NCBI RefSeq assembly: GCF_000006945.2
Contig: NC_003197.2
Span: forward strand, 3,410,001-3,474,000
Direction of reading: 5' to 3'
Source: Salmonella enterica subsp. enterica serovar Typhimurium str. LT2
Lineage (GTDB): Bacteria; Pseudomonadota; Gammaproteobacteria; Enterobacterales; Enterobacteriaceae
DNA: 64,000 nucleotides
This document shows, piece after piece, positions 1-10,486 of the stretch. A model generated the notes under the pieces. The model searched no databases, was not told the DNA's origin, and saw nothing but the letters and a program-made list of their open reading frames with translations. Within the stretch, counting starts at the first letter, position 1. Every line of letters starts with the position of its first letter. The position numbers were made by a program, and so were the translations under genes.

Positions 1-24
1 GCGTCCGCGCCCTGGGGCGGACGC
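1..24. other. Stem-loop after tdcC
   Basis: An 8-bp inverted repeat (GCGTCCGC / GCGGACGC) around an 8-nt loop lies just downstream of the tdcC stop codon. On the minus strand it falls in the tdcC-tdcD spacer, assuming the E. coli gene order continues beyond the window. No T-run is visible because the sequence ends, so it may be an mRNA processing or stabilising hairpin and not a terminator. Confidence 0.5.
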
Positions 25-40
25 AGGCTAAACGTGAGGA

Positions 41-1375
<1,335 letters not shown>

Positions 1376-1392
1376 CTATCCTCACGAAAAGA

Positions 1393-2382
1393 TTAAGCGT
1401 CAACTAAACCCGTAATTTGTGATACCCGAGAAAGATCGATATTGCCGCCAGAAATAATACTGACCGTTTTTCTGTTCTGAATATGGCTATCTAATTTCCC
1501 ACTTAATAGTGCGGCGCAAGCCAGAGCGCCAGCGCCTTCAGTAATAACCTTATTGCGCTGAATTAAAGCGATCATGCTGTTACGAATTTCATCTTCGCTA
1601 ACCAGGACAATGTCATCGACTAATTCACGAACGATTTCATAGGTTAAATTACCCGGGCGGGAGACATCACAACCATCCGCCAGGGTGCCGGTCGTTCGGT
1701 GCGTGGTTATTTCGCCAGTGTAATAAGACGCCGCCATACCGTGAACATTTTCGGCCTGTACGCCGATAACTTTAATGGTCGGGTTAATCGATTTAATCGC
1801 AATGGCAATACCTGCAATTAAACCGCCGCCGCCAATAGGCACGATGACATTATCGACATCGTACAGATCTTCCATAATTTCCAGACCAATAGTGCCCTGT
1901 CCGGCAATGACTTTTGGATCGTCGTAAGGCGGAATAAAAATGCGGCCTTCGGTTTCGACAATTTCACTCACCTTAGCGATGGTGTCATTGAAGTTGTCAC
2001 CGTGGAGCACCACTTCCGCCGAATAATCACAGGTGGCCGCCACTTTTGACTTTGGCGCGCCCTTCGGCATCACGACTTTGCCGTCAATACCCAGCATTGC
2101 GCAAGAAAGAGAAACGCCCTGTGCATGATTACCTGCGGAACAGGCCACGACGCCTTTACGTTTTTCCGCCTCCGTTAACGAGCTAAGTTTGTTAAAAGCG
2201 CCACGAATTTTAAATGAACCCGTACGCTGCATATTTTCAAACTTGAGAAATATTTCGCCTTTGCAACGTTCACTAAAATAGTTAGAGCGAGGCATTCCCG
2301 TTTTATATATCTTCCCCGCCAGTCTTTTTTTCGCTTCGAGGATATCTTCAATTGCAACCGGGAGATCGTATGTAATGTGCAT
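1393..2382 (-). CDS. tdcB: TdcB, catabolic threonine dehydratase
   Basis: This cytoplasmic PLP enzyme deaminates L-threonine to 2-oxobutyrate and ammonia, and also acts on serine. It is the first catabolic step of the anaerobic threonine pathway. The 329-residue protein is a fold-type II PLP enzyme. The PLP lysine is K58 in the SFKIR motif, and the phosphate-binding glycine loop is at about residues 184-188 (GGGGL). There is no C-terminal ACT-like regulatory domain, which separates the catabolic enzyme from biosynthetic IlvA. The family is known to be activated by AMP. It lies between tdcA and tdcC. The ATG at 2382 gives the same N-terminus as E. coli (MHITYDLP). Confidence 0.98.
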
Positions 2383-2479
2383 TATAACCTCTTAACCTGG
2401 GTATTAAAAATAAGTTACCGTTGCCCACTGTTCAAAAGAAACAGGTGACGTCAATTTCGCTAAATATGTTTATTCCATA

Positions 2480-3418
2480 TCATTCAATTTCTATTAACTG
2501 CCTGCGTCTGCATCCATTATATGATGAATATTGTTTAGCCAATTCTACTAATACTGAAGCGGCTTTTTTGATACGATAATTTTTAGACCATACCGCCGCA
2601 TAACGTGCGACGGGTAACGTGTCTTGTATGGGTATCGTGATAAATTGATTAGAGCCAAAAGGCGTGGTCATATCGCAGGGAATAACAGTTAAGAAATCAG
2701 CATTGAGAACAAGATTATATATTGTGACGACGGAATCTGTTTTAACAATGTTTTCGATGCTGATGCCATTTCGTTGTAGAGTGGTGAGTAATTCGCTGTA
2801 GTAGCCCATATTCGTTTGCGGCAACACCCACTGTTCGTCTTTTAACGATTCCAGTGTGATGGTGCCGGTGCATGTTCGGGACTTGCTGGCTACCAGGACA
2901 AACTCTGATTCAAACAGCGGCTCGACATGCAGATCCTGTAGCTGCATTTCATTACTGAGCGTACCGATAGCAAAGTCCAGCCGCCCGTCGCGCAGGGCCG
3001 GCAGAAATGAAGAGAGCTGGGCTTCGTACATGGATACCTGCGCTTTTGGAAAGACCTCTTTGAACTTATGAATCATATCGGACATGAAGGTAAAGCCAAT
3101 CAGCGAAGGAAAGCCAAACGAGACGTCGACAACGGTATTGCACGTCATACTGTTCATCTCGTTGATCATGTTTTTCATTTCGCGGGTGATAGATTCAGAC
3201 CAGGAAAGCAGTACCTGTCCCGCTTCGGTCAACGTAACGCCGGTATTTTTACGTACAATTAGCTCAACGCCAAAATAGGCCTCAACATCGCTAATGATTT
3301 TACTGACGGCGGGTTGGGTTAACCCTAACGATTTTGCGGCAGAACCGATAGAACCACTTCTAATGACTTCCTGAAAGACCACCAAATGCTGTGTTTTAGG
3401 GAGAACAAGAGTATTCAT
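2480..3418 (-). CDS. tdcA: TdcA, LysR-type activator of the tdc operon
   Basis: This is a LysR-family transcription activator of 312 residues. The N-terminal winged helix-turn-helix spans about residues 8-65, with the recognition region GLTQPAVSKIISDVE. A C-terminal effector-binding domain follows. It is the first gene of the tdc operon, 97 bp upstream of tdcB. In E. coli TdcA activates its own operon together with CRP and IHF under anaerobic, glucose-poor conditions. The inducing ligand cannot be told from the sequence. A small gene matching E. coli tdcR was not recognised upstream. Confidence 0.96.
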   Translation of the reverse strand: MNTLVLPKTQHLVVFQEVIRSGSIGSAAKSLGLTQPAVSKIISDVEAYFGVELIVRKNTGVTLTEAGQVLLSWSESITREMKNMINEMNSMTCNTVVDVSFGFPSLIGFTFMSDMIHKFKEVFPKAQVSMYEAQLSSFLPALRDGRLDFAIGTLSNEMQLQDLHVEPLFESEFVLVASKSRTCTGTITLESLKDEQWVLPQTNMGYYSELLTTLQRNGISIENIVKTDSVVTIYNLVLNADFLTVIPCDMTTPFGSNQFITIPIQDTLPVARYAAVWSKNYRIKKAASVLVELAKQYSSYNGCRRRQLIEIE

Positions 3419-3454
3419 ATCTACCGCTCTGAAATAACATTGTGAACGGCAGGA

Positions 3455-3501
3455 AGTGTAGCAAATTAAATCTTAAAGGTTATGTGCGACCACTCACAAA
3501 T
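3455..3501 (-). promoter_or_regulatory. tdcA promoter with CRP site
   Basis: On the minus strand TACACT at 3460-3455 is a credible -10 element. A CRP-type palindrome (TGTGA-like arm, 6-nt gap, TCACA/TGTGC arm; core 3483-3498) is centred about 41 bp upstream of the expected transcription start. That is class II geometry for a CRP-activated promoter with a weak -35, and it agrees with the known catabolite-sensitive control of tdc. Confidence 0.75.
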
Positions 3502-4040
3502 TAACTTACCACAATTTTTACATGGTTTTTATTAAATAAAGAAAACCTGATATTTCAATAGGTTACAAAAATAAAGCAGTAACTTAGCCTGATTTCAATC
3601 AAAAAACAGGGGCGGGATAACGATATATTATGGCGATAACCAGCCTATTTTATCTCCTATTTTTGATATCCCATGAAGACGATATTTCAATCAATTACGG
3701 GACATTTTATCGACAATTCCAGCGTTAAATTTAAAACGTAATTTCTCAAATTTAAGTATAAACCGAAGGTAAATGCGCTTAAAAACCGTTACGCGTCACA
3801 TTTTTTTACCTTATTTGTTTGCAAAGAAACATTTAATAAAATTTTAACCAAAATATTTCATACATTTAATTTTCATTTAAAACAAATAATTTACACCGCT
3901 TTCTTGCTGTTTTTCAGGATGTAATTTTGTGAAAGAAATCGATTGCTTTTCACTTCAACTAAAAATAGCGCAATACATAGCGTTTTGTGTTTCTCATCAC
4001 AAAAACGAATAATATTATGTCACCACGGCTGTCAATTAAT
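3502..4040. other. AT-rich spacer upstream of tdcA
   Basis: About 540 bp of strongly AT-rich DNA separate the tdc promoter from the rnpB repeat array, with many A and T tracts of the sort bound by H-NS or IHF. The only reading frame of note is a 32-codon plus-strand ORF at 3630-3728 with a hydrophobic N-terminus (MAITSLFYLL) and a poorly placed GGGA ribosome site. I could not recognise it. No equivalent of E. coli tdcR was identified. Confidence 0.5.
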
Positions 4041-4100
4041 TGCCGGATGGTGACGCTGGCGTCTTCTGCAACCTCTATACCCTTCACCGGCCTGATAAGC
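4041..4100. repeat. REP-like palindromic element
   Basis: TGCCGGATGGTGACGCTGG, a GC-rich spacer and CCGGCCTGATAAGC form the typical halves of an enterobacterial REP (repetitive extragenic palindrome) unit. Its distal end runs directly into the outermost terminator copy of the rnpB repeat array. Confidence 0.6.
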
Positions 4101-4809
4101 AAAAACCCGCCGAAGCGGATTTTATGAAGAGGTGAAACTGACCGATAAGCCGCTTTCTTTCGGGTATAGCGTCGTGGACAGTCATTCATCCTGTCGCCCT
4201 GTAAAAGCAAAAACCCGCCAGCTTACACTGACGGGGTTTATGAAGAGATGAAACTGACCGATAAGCCGCTTTCTTTCGGGTATAGCGTCGTGGACAGTCA
4301 TTCATCCTGCCGCCCTGTAAAAGCAAAAACCCGCCAGCTTACACTGACGGGTTTTATGAAGAGGTGAAACTGACCGATAAGCCGCTTTCTTTCGGGTATA
4401 GCGTCGTGGACAGTCATTCATCCTGCCGCCCTGTAAAAGCAAAAACCCGCCAGCTTACACTGACGGGTTTTATGAAGAGATGATACTGACCGATAAGCCG
4501 CTTTCTTTTGGGTATAGCGTCGTGGACAGTCATTCATCCTGTCGCCCGGTAAAAGCAAAAACCCGCCAGCTTACACTGACGGGTTTTATGAAGAGATGAT
4601 ACTGACCGATAAGCCGCTTTCTTTTGGACATAGCGTCGTGGACAGTCATTCATCCTGCCGCCCTGTAAAAGCAAAAACCCGCCGAAGCGGGTTTTATGAA
4701 GAGGTGAAACTGACCGATAAGCCGCTTTCTTTTGGATATAGCGTCGTGGACAGTCATTCATCCTGCCGCCCTGTAAAAGCAAAAACCCGCCGAAGCGGGT
4801 TTTATGAAG

Positions 4810-4817
<8 letters not shown>
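4101..4817 (-). repeat. Tandem array of rnpB 3'-end and terminator units
   Basis: The landmark CTGACCGATAAGCC recurs at 4138, 4254, 4370, 4486, 4602 and 4710, and again at 4818 inside rnpB itself. This gives six downstream units of 116, 116, 116, 116, 108 and 108 bp. Read on the minus strand, each unit holds a copy of the last ~60 nt of RNase P RNA followed by a GC hairpin and a T-rich tract, so each is a potential terminator. The four distal units carry a hairpin with a larger loop (CCGCCAGC...TGACGGG) and the two nearest rnpB carry the compact CCGCCGAAGCGGG form; that alone explains the 8-bp length change. A partial unit with a compact hairpin ends the array at 4101-4137. Similar but shorter arrays are known after E. 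coli rnpB. Confidence 0.93.
4781..4803 (-). terminator. rnpB primary intrinsic terminator
   Basis: On the minus strand the sequence reads ACCCGC-TTCG-GCGGGT followed by a T-rich tract, immediately after the mature 3' end of RNase P RNA. It is the first of several near-identical hairpins in the array. Confidence 0.9.
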
Positions 4818-5184
<367 letters not shown>

Positions 5185-5191
5185 GGCGCGC

Positions 5192-5220
5192 AGTATAGTG
5201 GGTTCGCGCGACTTTGTCAC
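5192..5220 (-). promoter_or_regulatory. rnpB promoter, overlapping garK stop
   Basis: On the minus strand a -10 TATACT (5197-5192) lies 17 nt from GTGACA (5220-5215; TGACAA with a 16-nt gap is the alternative). The GC-rich tract GCGCGCC between -10 and the start is a stringent-type discriminator, as expected for a stable RNA gene. The -35 hexamer contains the garK stop codon, so promoter and coding sequence constrain each other here. Confidence 0.85.
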
Positions 5221-6362
5221 CCTGCGCTGCGCATTCCTATCGCCAGAGCGGCAGCAACATTTCTGGATGCCCGATAAATATTGTCAAAAGCGCCCCGAAA
5301 AGCCTCCTCCAGCGTCACGATGCGCGTGAGTACGCTAAAGACAGCGTCGATGCCATAATGATGTACTATCCCTACATCGTGCGTCAGGCTGCCGGCAATG
5401 CCAATTACTGGCTTATGATATTTTTTCGCCACATTTGCGACGCCAATCGGCACTTTACCGCGAATACTTTGGCTATCAATCCGCCCTTCTCCCGTCACCA
5501 CCAGCGTACAGTCGTGGATATGCTCCTCCAGGTTCAGTGCCGCCGTGACAATTTCGATCCCGCTGCGTAATTCCGCACCGAGAAAAGCCATTAACGCCGC
5601 CCCCATACCGCCTGCCGCGCCTGCGCCGGGTGCCGTCTTTACGTCGACATTCAGCGATTTTTTTATGATGTCGGCATAGTGAGCAAGATTTCTGTCCAGC
5701 TCAACAATGTTCTCTTCGGTCGCGCCTTTCTGCGGCCCAAAAATTCGTGATGCGCCGTTGTCGCCGATCAGAGGATTAGAGACATCGCAAGCGACACGAA
5801 TCGCGCAGAGTTTTAAACGGGGATCGAGCTCTGAAATATCAATGTCGCTTAGACAATGAAGGCTTCCGCCACCGTAACCGATATCCGCGCCGTTTGCATC
5901 GCGCAGTTTTGCGCCTAACGCCTGCATCATCCCTGCGCCGCCGTCATTTGTCGCGCTGCCGCCAATGCCGATAATGATATTGCTTGCGCCGCTTTCCAGC
6001 GCCTGCAATATCAGCTCCCCCGTTCCCCGCGAGGTTGTAATCAAAGGGTTGCGTTTTTCTGGCGGAACCAGCGCCAGTCCGCTGGCCGCCGCCATTTCAA
6101 TAAACGCGGTTTTACCATCCCCGGACATTCCCCAGCAGGCTTTCACTTTTTCACCCAACGGCCCGGTCACCCATGCGGCGCGTTCAACGCCCTGCGTCGC
6201 GGCAATCATGGCTTCGACCGTTCCTTCGCCGCCATCGGCAACCGGAACAGAGACATATTGCGCATCGGGGAAAATTTCCCGAAATCCTTTTTCTATCGCC
6301 TGCGCTACCTCGGCGGCAGAAAGGCTTTCTTTATAGGAGTCGGGGGCAATTACGATTTTCAT
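5217..6362 (-). CDS. garK: GarK, glycerate 2-kinase
   Basis: This cytoplasmic glycerate kinase (family 1) phosphorylates D-glycerate with ATP to 2-phosphoglycerate, the last step joining galactarate/glucarate breakdown to glycolysis. The 381-residue protein opens with MKIVIAPDSYKESL, the family signature, and contains the glycine-rich GIGGSATNDGGAG segment at about residues 130-145 and an IMVTGEGRID-like segment (VVTGEGRIDSQS) near residue 288. It is the last gene of garLRK. The 97-bp gap to garR holds REP palindromes. Its stop codon lies within the rnpB promoter. E. coli also has the paralogue glxK; position next to garR supports garK. Confidence 0.95.
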   Translation of the reverse strand: MKIVIAPDSYKESLSAAEVAQAIEKGFREIFPDAQYVSVPVADGGEGTVEAMIAATQGVERAAWVTGPLGEKVKACWGMSGDGKTAFIEMAAASGLALVPPEKRNPLITTSRGTGELILQALESGASNIIIGIGGSATNDGGAGMMQALGAKLRDANGADIGYGGGSLHCLSDIDISELDPRLKLCAIRVACDVSNPLIGDNGASRIFGPQKGATEENIVELDRNLAHYADIIKKSLNVDVKTAPGAGAAGGMGAALMAFLGAELRSGIEIVTAALNLEEHIHDCTLVVTGEGRIDSQSIRGKVPIGVANVAKKYHKPVIGIAGSLTHDVGIVHHYGIDAVFSVLTRIVTLEEAFRGAFDNIYRASRNVAAALAIGMRSAG

Positions 6363-6384
6363 AGTGGTAGCCTGTTACTGCACA

Positions 6385-6452
6385 ACGCCGGATGGCGTTT
6401 CACTTATCCAGTCTGAAATTCAGGCCCGGATCGCTACACGCCATCCGGGCAC
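6385..6452. repeat. Paired REP elements between garR and garK
   Basis: ACGCCGGATGGCGTTTCACT and the inverted GGCCCGGATCGC...GCCATCCGGGC form two facing REP units (a BIME-like arrangement) in the garR-garK spacer. Such units stabilise upstream mRNA or bind gyrase in related genomes. Confidence 0.75.
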
Positions 6453-6459
6453 AACGTCG

Positions 6460-7350
6460 TTAGCGAGTGACTTCCACTTTCGCCAGTTTTTCGTAGTAGC
6501 ACGCCAGCGCGCTATGGTCGTCATTACCGTGTCCATCCGCGCGTAACGCCTGCATCATTTCCATAACGGCGGCGGTCAGCGGGAGCTGCGCGCCAACGCC
6601 GTGGGAGGTATCCAGCGCATTCGCCAGATCTTTAATGTGCAGATCGATACGGAAACCTGGCTTAAAGTTTCGGTCCATGACCATCGGCGCTTTCGCATCC
6701 AGTACCGTGCTGCCAGCCAGACCGCCGCGAATCGCCTGATAGACCAGATCCGGGTTGACGCCCGCTTTAGTCGCCAGCGTCAGCGCTTCAGACATGGCGG
6801 CGATATTCAACGCCACGATCACCTGGTTAGCCAGTTTTGTGACGTTGCCTGCGCCGATATCGCCGGTATGCACCACGGAACCCGCCATCGCTTTCATCAG
6901 GTCGTAGTACTTGTCGAAAATGGCTTTATCGCCCCCCACCATCACCGACAGCGTGCCATCAATCGCCTTCGGCTCGCCGCCGCTGACCGGCGCATCCAAC
7001 ATCTCAACGCCCTTCGCCTTCAGCGCATCGCTGATTTCACGGCTTGCCAGCGGCGCGATAGAACTCATATCAATCAATACGGTTCCTGGCTTCGCGCCTT
7101 CGATGATACCGTTCTCGCCCAGCGCAACCTCTTTCACATGCGGAGAGTTAGGCAGCATCGTGATGATGACGTCACACTGTTCAGCGATCGCCTTCGCCGT
7201 AGAGGCCGTTTCCGCGCCTGCGGCAATGACGTCAGCAATCGCTTCAGGATTACGATCGGACACCACCAGCGAATACCCTGCTTTTAGTAAGTTTTTGCTC
7301 ATGGGCTTACCCATGATGCCTAAGCCAATAAAGCCAACTTTCATCGTCAT
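6460..7350 (-). CDS. garR: GarR, tartronate semialdehyde reductase
   Basis: GarR reduces tartronate semialdehyde to D-glycerate with NAD(P)H in the D-galactarate/D-glucarate pathway. It belongs to the beta-hydroxyacid dehydrogenase family. The Rossmann motif GFIGLGIMGKPM is near the N-terminus, the substrate motif DAPVSGGEPKA is near residue 120, and the catalytic lysine lies in GNVTKLANQ near residue 170. Two ATGs compete, at 7350 (296 residues) and 7344 (294 residues, the E. coli annotation). I chose 7350 because GAGAG sits 6 nt upstream. The longer in-frame start at 7398 would overlap garL and lacks a good site. Confidence 0.95.
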   Translation of the reverse strand: MTMKVGFIGLGIMGKPMSKNLLKAGYSLVVSDRNPEAIADVIAAGAETASTAKAIAEQCDVIITMLPNSPHVKEVALGENGIIEGAKPGTVLIDMSSIAPLASREISDALKAKGVEMLDAPVSGGEPKAIDGTLSVMVGGDKAIFDKYYDLMKAMAGSVVHTGDIGAGNVTKLANQVIVALNIAAMSEALTLATKAGVNPDLVYQAIRGGLAGSTVLDAKAPMVMDRNFKPGFRIDLHIKDLANALDTSHGVGAQLPLTAAVMEMMQALRADGHGNDDHSALACYYEKLAKVEVTR

Positions 7351-7375
7351 AGCGTTCTCTCTTTCCATACCAGGA

Positions 7376-8146
7376 TTATTTTTTAAAGGTGTCGGCAAGC
7401 TTCTGCGTGCTGGCGCGGAATGCGCCTAAATCGCTGCCAACGGCGACAAAGGTCGCGCCCCATTCCAGATAACGGCGGGCATCCGCCTCTACCGGCGCCA
7501 GAATGCCGCACGGTTTACCGTGCGCTTTAGCGCGGGCGAAAATATGTTGAATCGTCTGCTGCACGTCAGGGTGAGAAGCATTGCCGAGATGACCCAGCGC
7601 GGCGGCCAAATCGCTTGGGCCGACAAAAATGCCATCAACGCCTTCCGTTGCGGCGATGGCATCAACATTGTCGACACCCAACTGGCTTTCGATTTGAACA
7701 ATAATGGTGATGTTTTTGTTCGACTGCGCAAAGTAATCAGGCACCGTACCGAACATATTCGCGCGGTGAGAAACGGAGACGCCGCGAATGCCTTCCGGCG
7801 GGTAACGCGTCGAGGCGACGGCGCGAGCCGCTTCCTCTTGCGTTTCAACAAAGGGGATCAGGAAGTTATAAAACCCAATATCCAGCATCCGTTTGATAAT
7901 GACCGGTTCATTGGTTGGCACACGTACCACAGGCGCGCTGGCGCTGCCTTTCAATGCCATTAGCTGCGGAATTAAGGTGGTCACATCGTTCGGCGCATGT
8001 TCGCCATCCAGCACCAGCCAGTCAAATCCCGCCAGACCGAGAACTTCGGTGGTGATTGGGCTTGCCAGTGCAGACCAGCAGCCAATCTGCACCTGTTGCG
8101 CCGCTAGCGCCGCTTTAAACTTATTCGGGAAAATAGCGTTATTCAT
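7376..8146 (-). CDS. garL: GarL, 5-keto-4-deoxy-D-glucarate aldolase
   Basis: GarL is a class II, metal-dependent aldolase of the HpcH/HpaI family that splits 5-keto-4-deoxy-D-glucarate into pyruvate and tartronate semialdehyde, the substrate of GarR. The 256 residues equal the E. coli length. Family motifs are visible: [11 protein letters not shown] at about 43-53, the metal-ligand region [11 protein letters not shown] at about 150-160 and [14 protein letters not shown] at about 173-186. It is followed by garR after 25 bp. In E. coli the transporter garP precedes it; here it is the first gene of the operon. Confidence 0.96.
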
Positions 8147-8675
8147 CGCTTATACCTTCGCTTATTTCTTTAATTCTCTACATGTGATGCCGCCACCATA
8201 ACTTATAGCAACGACAATAAAATGCTTATCTGAAATCAGAATGGGTCTCCGCATTCTATTTCTAATGTGGTACACATCCTGTAGCACAATATACCGTTCT
8301 GATATCTTTATCGTCTTTTATTATTATCATGGTATTTTCAAATAACTCGTCAGATACACTGAATTCGCCATTCAGTATAAACAGCCTATGGCGGATAATC
8401 ATTGTGCAAACGCTCATTAAAAAGGGATTATTTAACGCTTATTTTTGAGCATACGCCCATGATACTGGGCGCTAATGCACACATTTACGCTTTACCCGGC
8501 CTACATAAAAAATTTCATAATTTGCGGTGATCTGGATCACATTCTTATATTTATACTCCTGTCATTCTTATTTCATTATGCATGAACTTTATTTCTTATA
8601 TTGAGATTTAACGATTTAACCATAACCAAAATAGATAATCCTATTTCTATCATCCAGGCTGGAGAATGTTGAACA
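8147..8675. promoter_or_regulatory. garL-garD divergent control region with CRP site
   Basis: This 529-bp region separates garL (minus) from garD (plus) and encodes no supported protein. GGTGATCTGGATCACA at 8526-8541 is a near-perfect CRP palindrome, about 150 bp before garD. A fragment reminiscent of a REP (TACGCTTTACCCGGCCTACA) lies at 8486-8505. The rest is AT-rich. In E. coli these operons answer to the diacid sensor CdaR; I could not place a CdaR site by eye. No garP coding sequence or remnant was recognised. Confidence 0.65.
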
Positions 8676-10247
8676 ATGGCCAATATCGAAATTCGCCAGG
8701 AATCGCCATCGGCGTTTTATATAAAAGTACATGAAACCGATAATGTCGCAATTATTGTTAATGACCACGGTCTTAAAGCCGGAACACGTTTTCCGGATGG
8801 CCTGGAACTGACTGAACATATTCCGCAAGGCCATAAAGTTGCTCTGACGGATATCCCCGCTCACGGCGAAATCATCCGTTATGGCGAAGTCATCGGTTAT
8901 GCGGTACGCGACATCCCGCGCGGAAGCTGGATCGACGAGTCGCTGGTTGAACTGCCAAAAGCGCCGCCGCTGAATACGCTACCGCTGGCGACCAAAGTAC
9001 CGGAACCGCTGCCGCCGCTGGAAGGCTATACGTTTGAGGGCTATCGTAACGCCGATGGCAGCGTCGGCACCAAAAATCTGCTTGGCATTACCACCAGCGT
9101 GCACTGTGTGGCGGGCGTGGTCGATTATGTGGTGAAAGTGATTGAGCGCGATCTCCTGCCCAAATACCCGAATGTCGATGGCGTTGTAGGGCTAAACCAT
9201 CTGTACGGCTGCGGCGTGGCAATCAACGCGCCGGCGGCGGTCGTGCCGATTCGCACGATTCATAATATCGCGCTCAACCCCAATTTTGGCGGCGAAGTGA
9301 TGGTGATTGGCCTCGGTTGCGAAAAACTGCAGCCGGAACGGCTGCTGGAAGGCACCGAGGATGTTCCCGCCATCGCCGTTGAAAGCGCCAGTATTGTGCG
9401 TTTACAGGACGAGCAGCATGTCGGCTTTAAATCAATGGTCGACGATATTTTGCGGGTCGCCGAACGCCATCTGACGAAACTGAACCAGCGCCAGCGCGAA
9501 ACCTGCCCGGCCTCCGAGCTGGTCGTCGGGATGCAATGCGGCGGCAGCGATGCGTTTTCTGGCGTCACGGCAAACCCGGCGGTGGGTTATGCTTCCGATC
9601 TGCTGGTACGCTGCGGCGCGACCGTCATGTTCTCGGAGGTCACCGAAGTGCGCGATGCCATTCATCTTCTGACGCCGCGCGCCATCAACGAAGCCGTGGG
9701 TAAACGCCTACTGGATGAAATGGCCTGGTACGATAACTACCTTGATATGGGGAAAACCGATCGCAGCGCTAACCCGTCCCCCGGCAACAAAAAAGGCGGC
9801 CTGGCGAACGTCGTGGAAAAAGCGCTGGGCTCTATCGCTAAATCGGGTAAGAGCGCCATTGTCGAAGTATTGTCGCCGGGCCAGCGCCCCACCAAACGCG
9901 GCCTGATTTACGCCGCGACGCCCGCCAGCGATTTCGTCTGCGGCACGCAGCAGGTCGCTTCCGGCATTACCGTACAGGTCTTTACCACCGGACGCGGCAC
10001 GCCGTACGGGCTGATGGCGGTGCCGGTCATTAAAATGGCGACGCGTACCGAGCTGGCGAACCGCTGGTATGACTTAATGGATATCAATGCAGGCACCATC
10101 GCCACGGGTGAAGAGACAATCGAAGATGTGGGCTGGAAGCTATTTCACTTTATTCTCGATGTCGCCAGCGGCCGGAAAAAGACTTTCTCAGATCAATGGG
10201 GATTGCATAACCAGCTGGCAGTGTTTAACCCCGCACCTGTGACCTGA
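8676..10247 (+). CDS. garD: GarD, D-galactarate dehydratase
   Basis: GarD dehydrates D-galactarate to 5-keto-4-deoxy-D-glucarate, feeding GarL. It belongs to the UxaA/altronate dehydratase family. The 523 residues show an N-terminal SAF-like domain (about 1-100) and the large catalytic part, including GYRNADGSVGTKN (about 126-138), a GLNHLYGCG segment (about 172-180), VGMQCGGSDAFSG (about 284-296) and the conserved cysteines that bind iron in the family. The start has GGAG 11 nt upstream. It is transcribed alone and away from garLRK, with a hairpin after the stop. Confidence 0.96.
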   Translation: MANIEIRQESPSAFYIKVHETDNVAIIVNDHGLKAGTRFPDGLELTEHIPQGHKVALTDIPAHGEIIRYGEVIGYAVRDIPRGSWIDESLVELPKAPPLNTLPLATKVPEPLPPLEGYTFEGYRNADGSVGTKNLLGITTSVHCVAGVVDYVVKVIERDLLPKYPNVDGVVGLNHLYGCGVAINAPAAVVPIRTIHNIALNPNFGGEVMVIGLGCEKLQPERLLEGTEDVPAIAVESASIVRLQDEQHVGFKSMVDDILRVAERHLTKLNQRQRETCPASELVVGMQCGGSDAFSGVTANPAVGYASDLLVRCGATVMFSEVTEVRDAIHLLTPRAINEAVGKRLLDEMAWYDNYLDMGKTDRSANPSPGNKKGGLANVVEKALGSIAKSGKSAIVEVLSPGQRPTKRGLIYAATPASDFVCGTQQVASGITVQVFTTGRGTPYGLMAVPVIKMATRTELANRWYDLMDINAGTIATGEETIEDVGWKLFHFILDVASGRKKTFSDQWGLHNQLAVFNPAPVT

Positions 10248-10269
10248 TCTATTCTGGAAAGCGCCTCGC

Positions 10270-10295
10270 AAAACATGGCTTAAGGGCCATGTTTT
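10270..10295 (+). terminator. garD terminator hairpin
   Basis: A perfect 10-bp stem (AAAACATGGC / GCCATGTTTT) with a 6-nt loop lies 22 bp past the garD stop. The stem ends in T residues on both strands, so it may also act on minus-strand transcripts arriving from the kinase gene. Confidence 0.75.
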
Positions 10296-10486
10296 CATAT
10301 GTTTGATAAACTGCGCCATGTTCATACCGGATATGGCAAAAACACCTAACCCACCATAAAACCATTCAAATTCAATAAATTGAAATTCTATGCCAAGCGC
10401 AACCTTACGTTTCTCACTAATTTGAGTCGCAGCACATGCAATTTGAGGTATGTCGAATATAACGACAGCCTATTAATCACCTTTAC
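10296..10486. other. Spacer between garD and the sugar island
   Basis: The segment contains no supported gene. On the minus strand one frame stays open from about 10468 past the garD terminator (it would read FDIPQIACAATQ... and KVALGIEFQF...) but has no start codon near its beginning. It is preceded directly by stop codons and resembles nothing I recognise. It is recorded as a possible gene remnant only. Confidence 0.3.
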
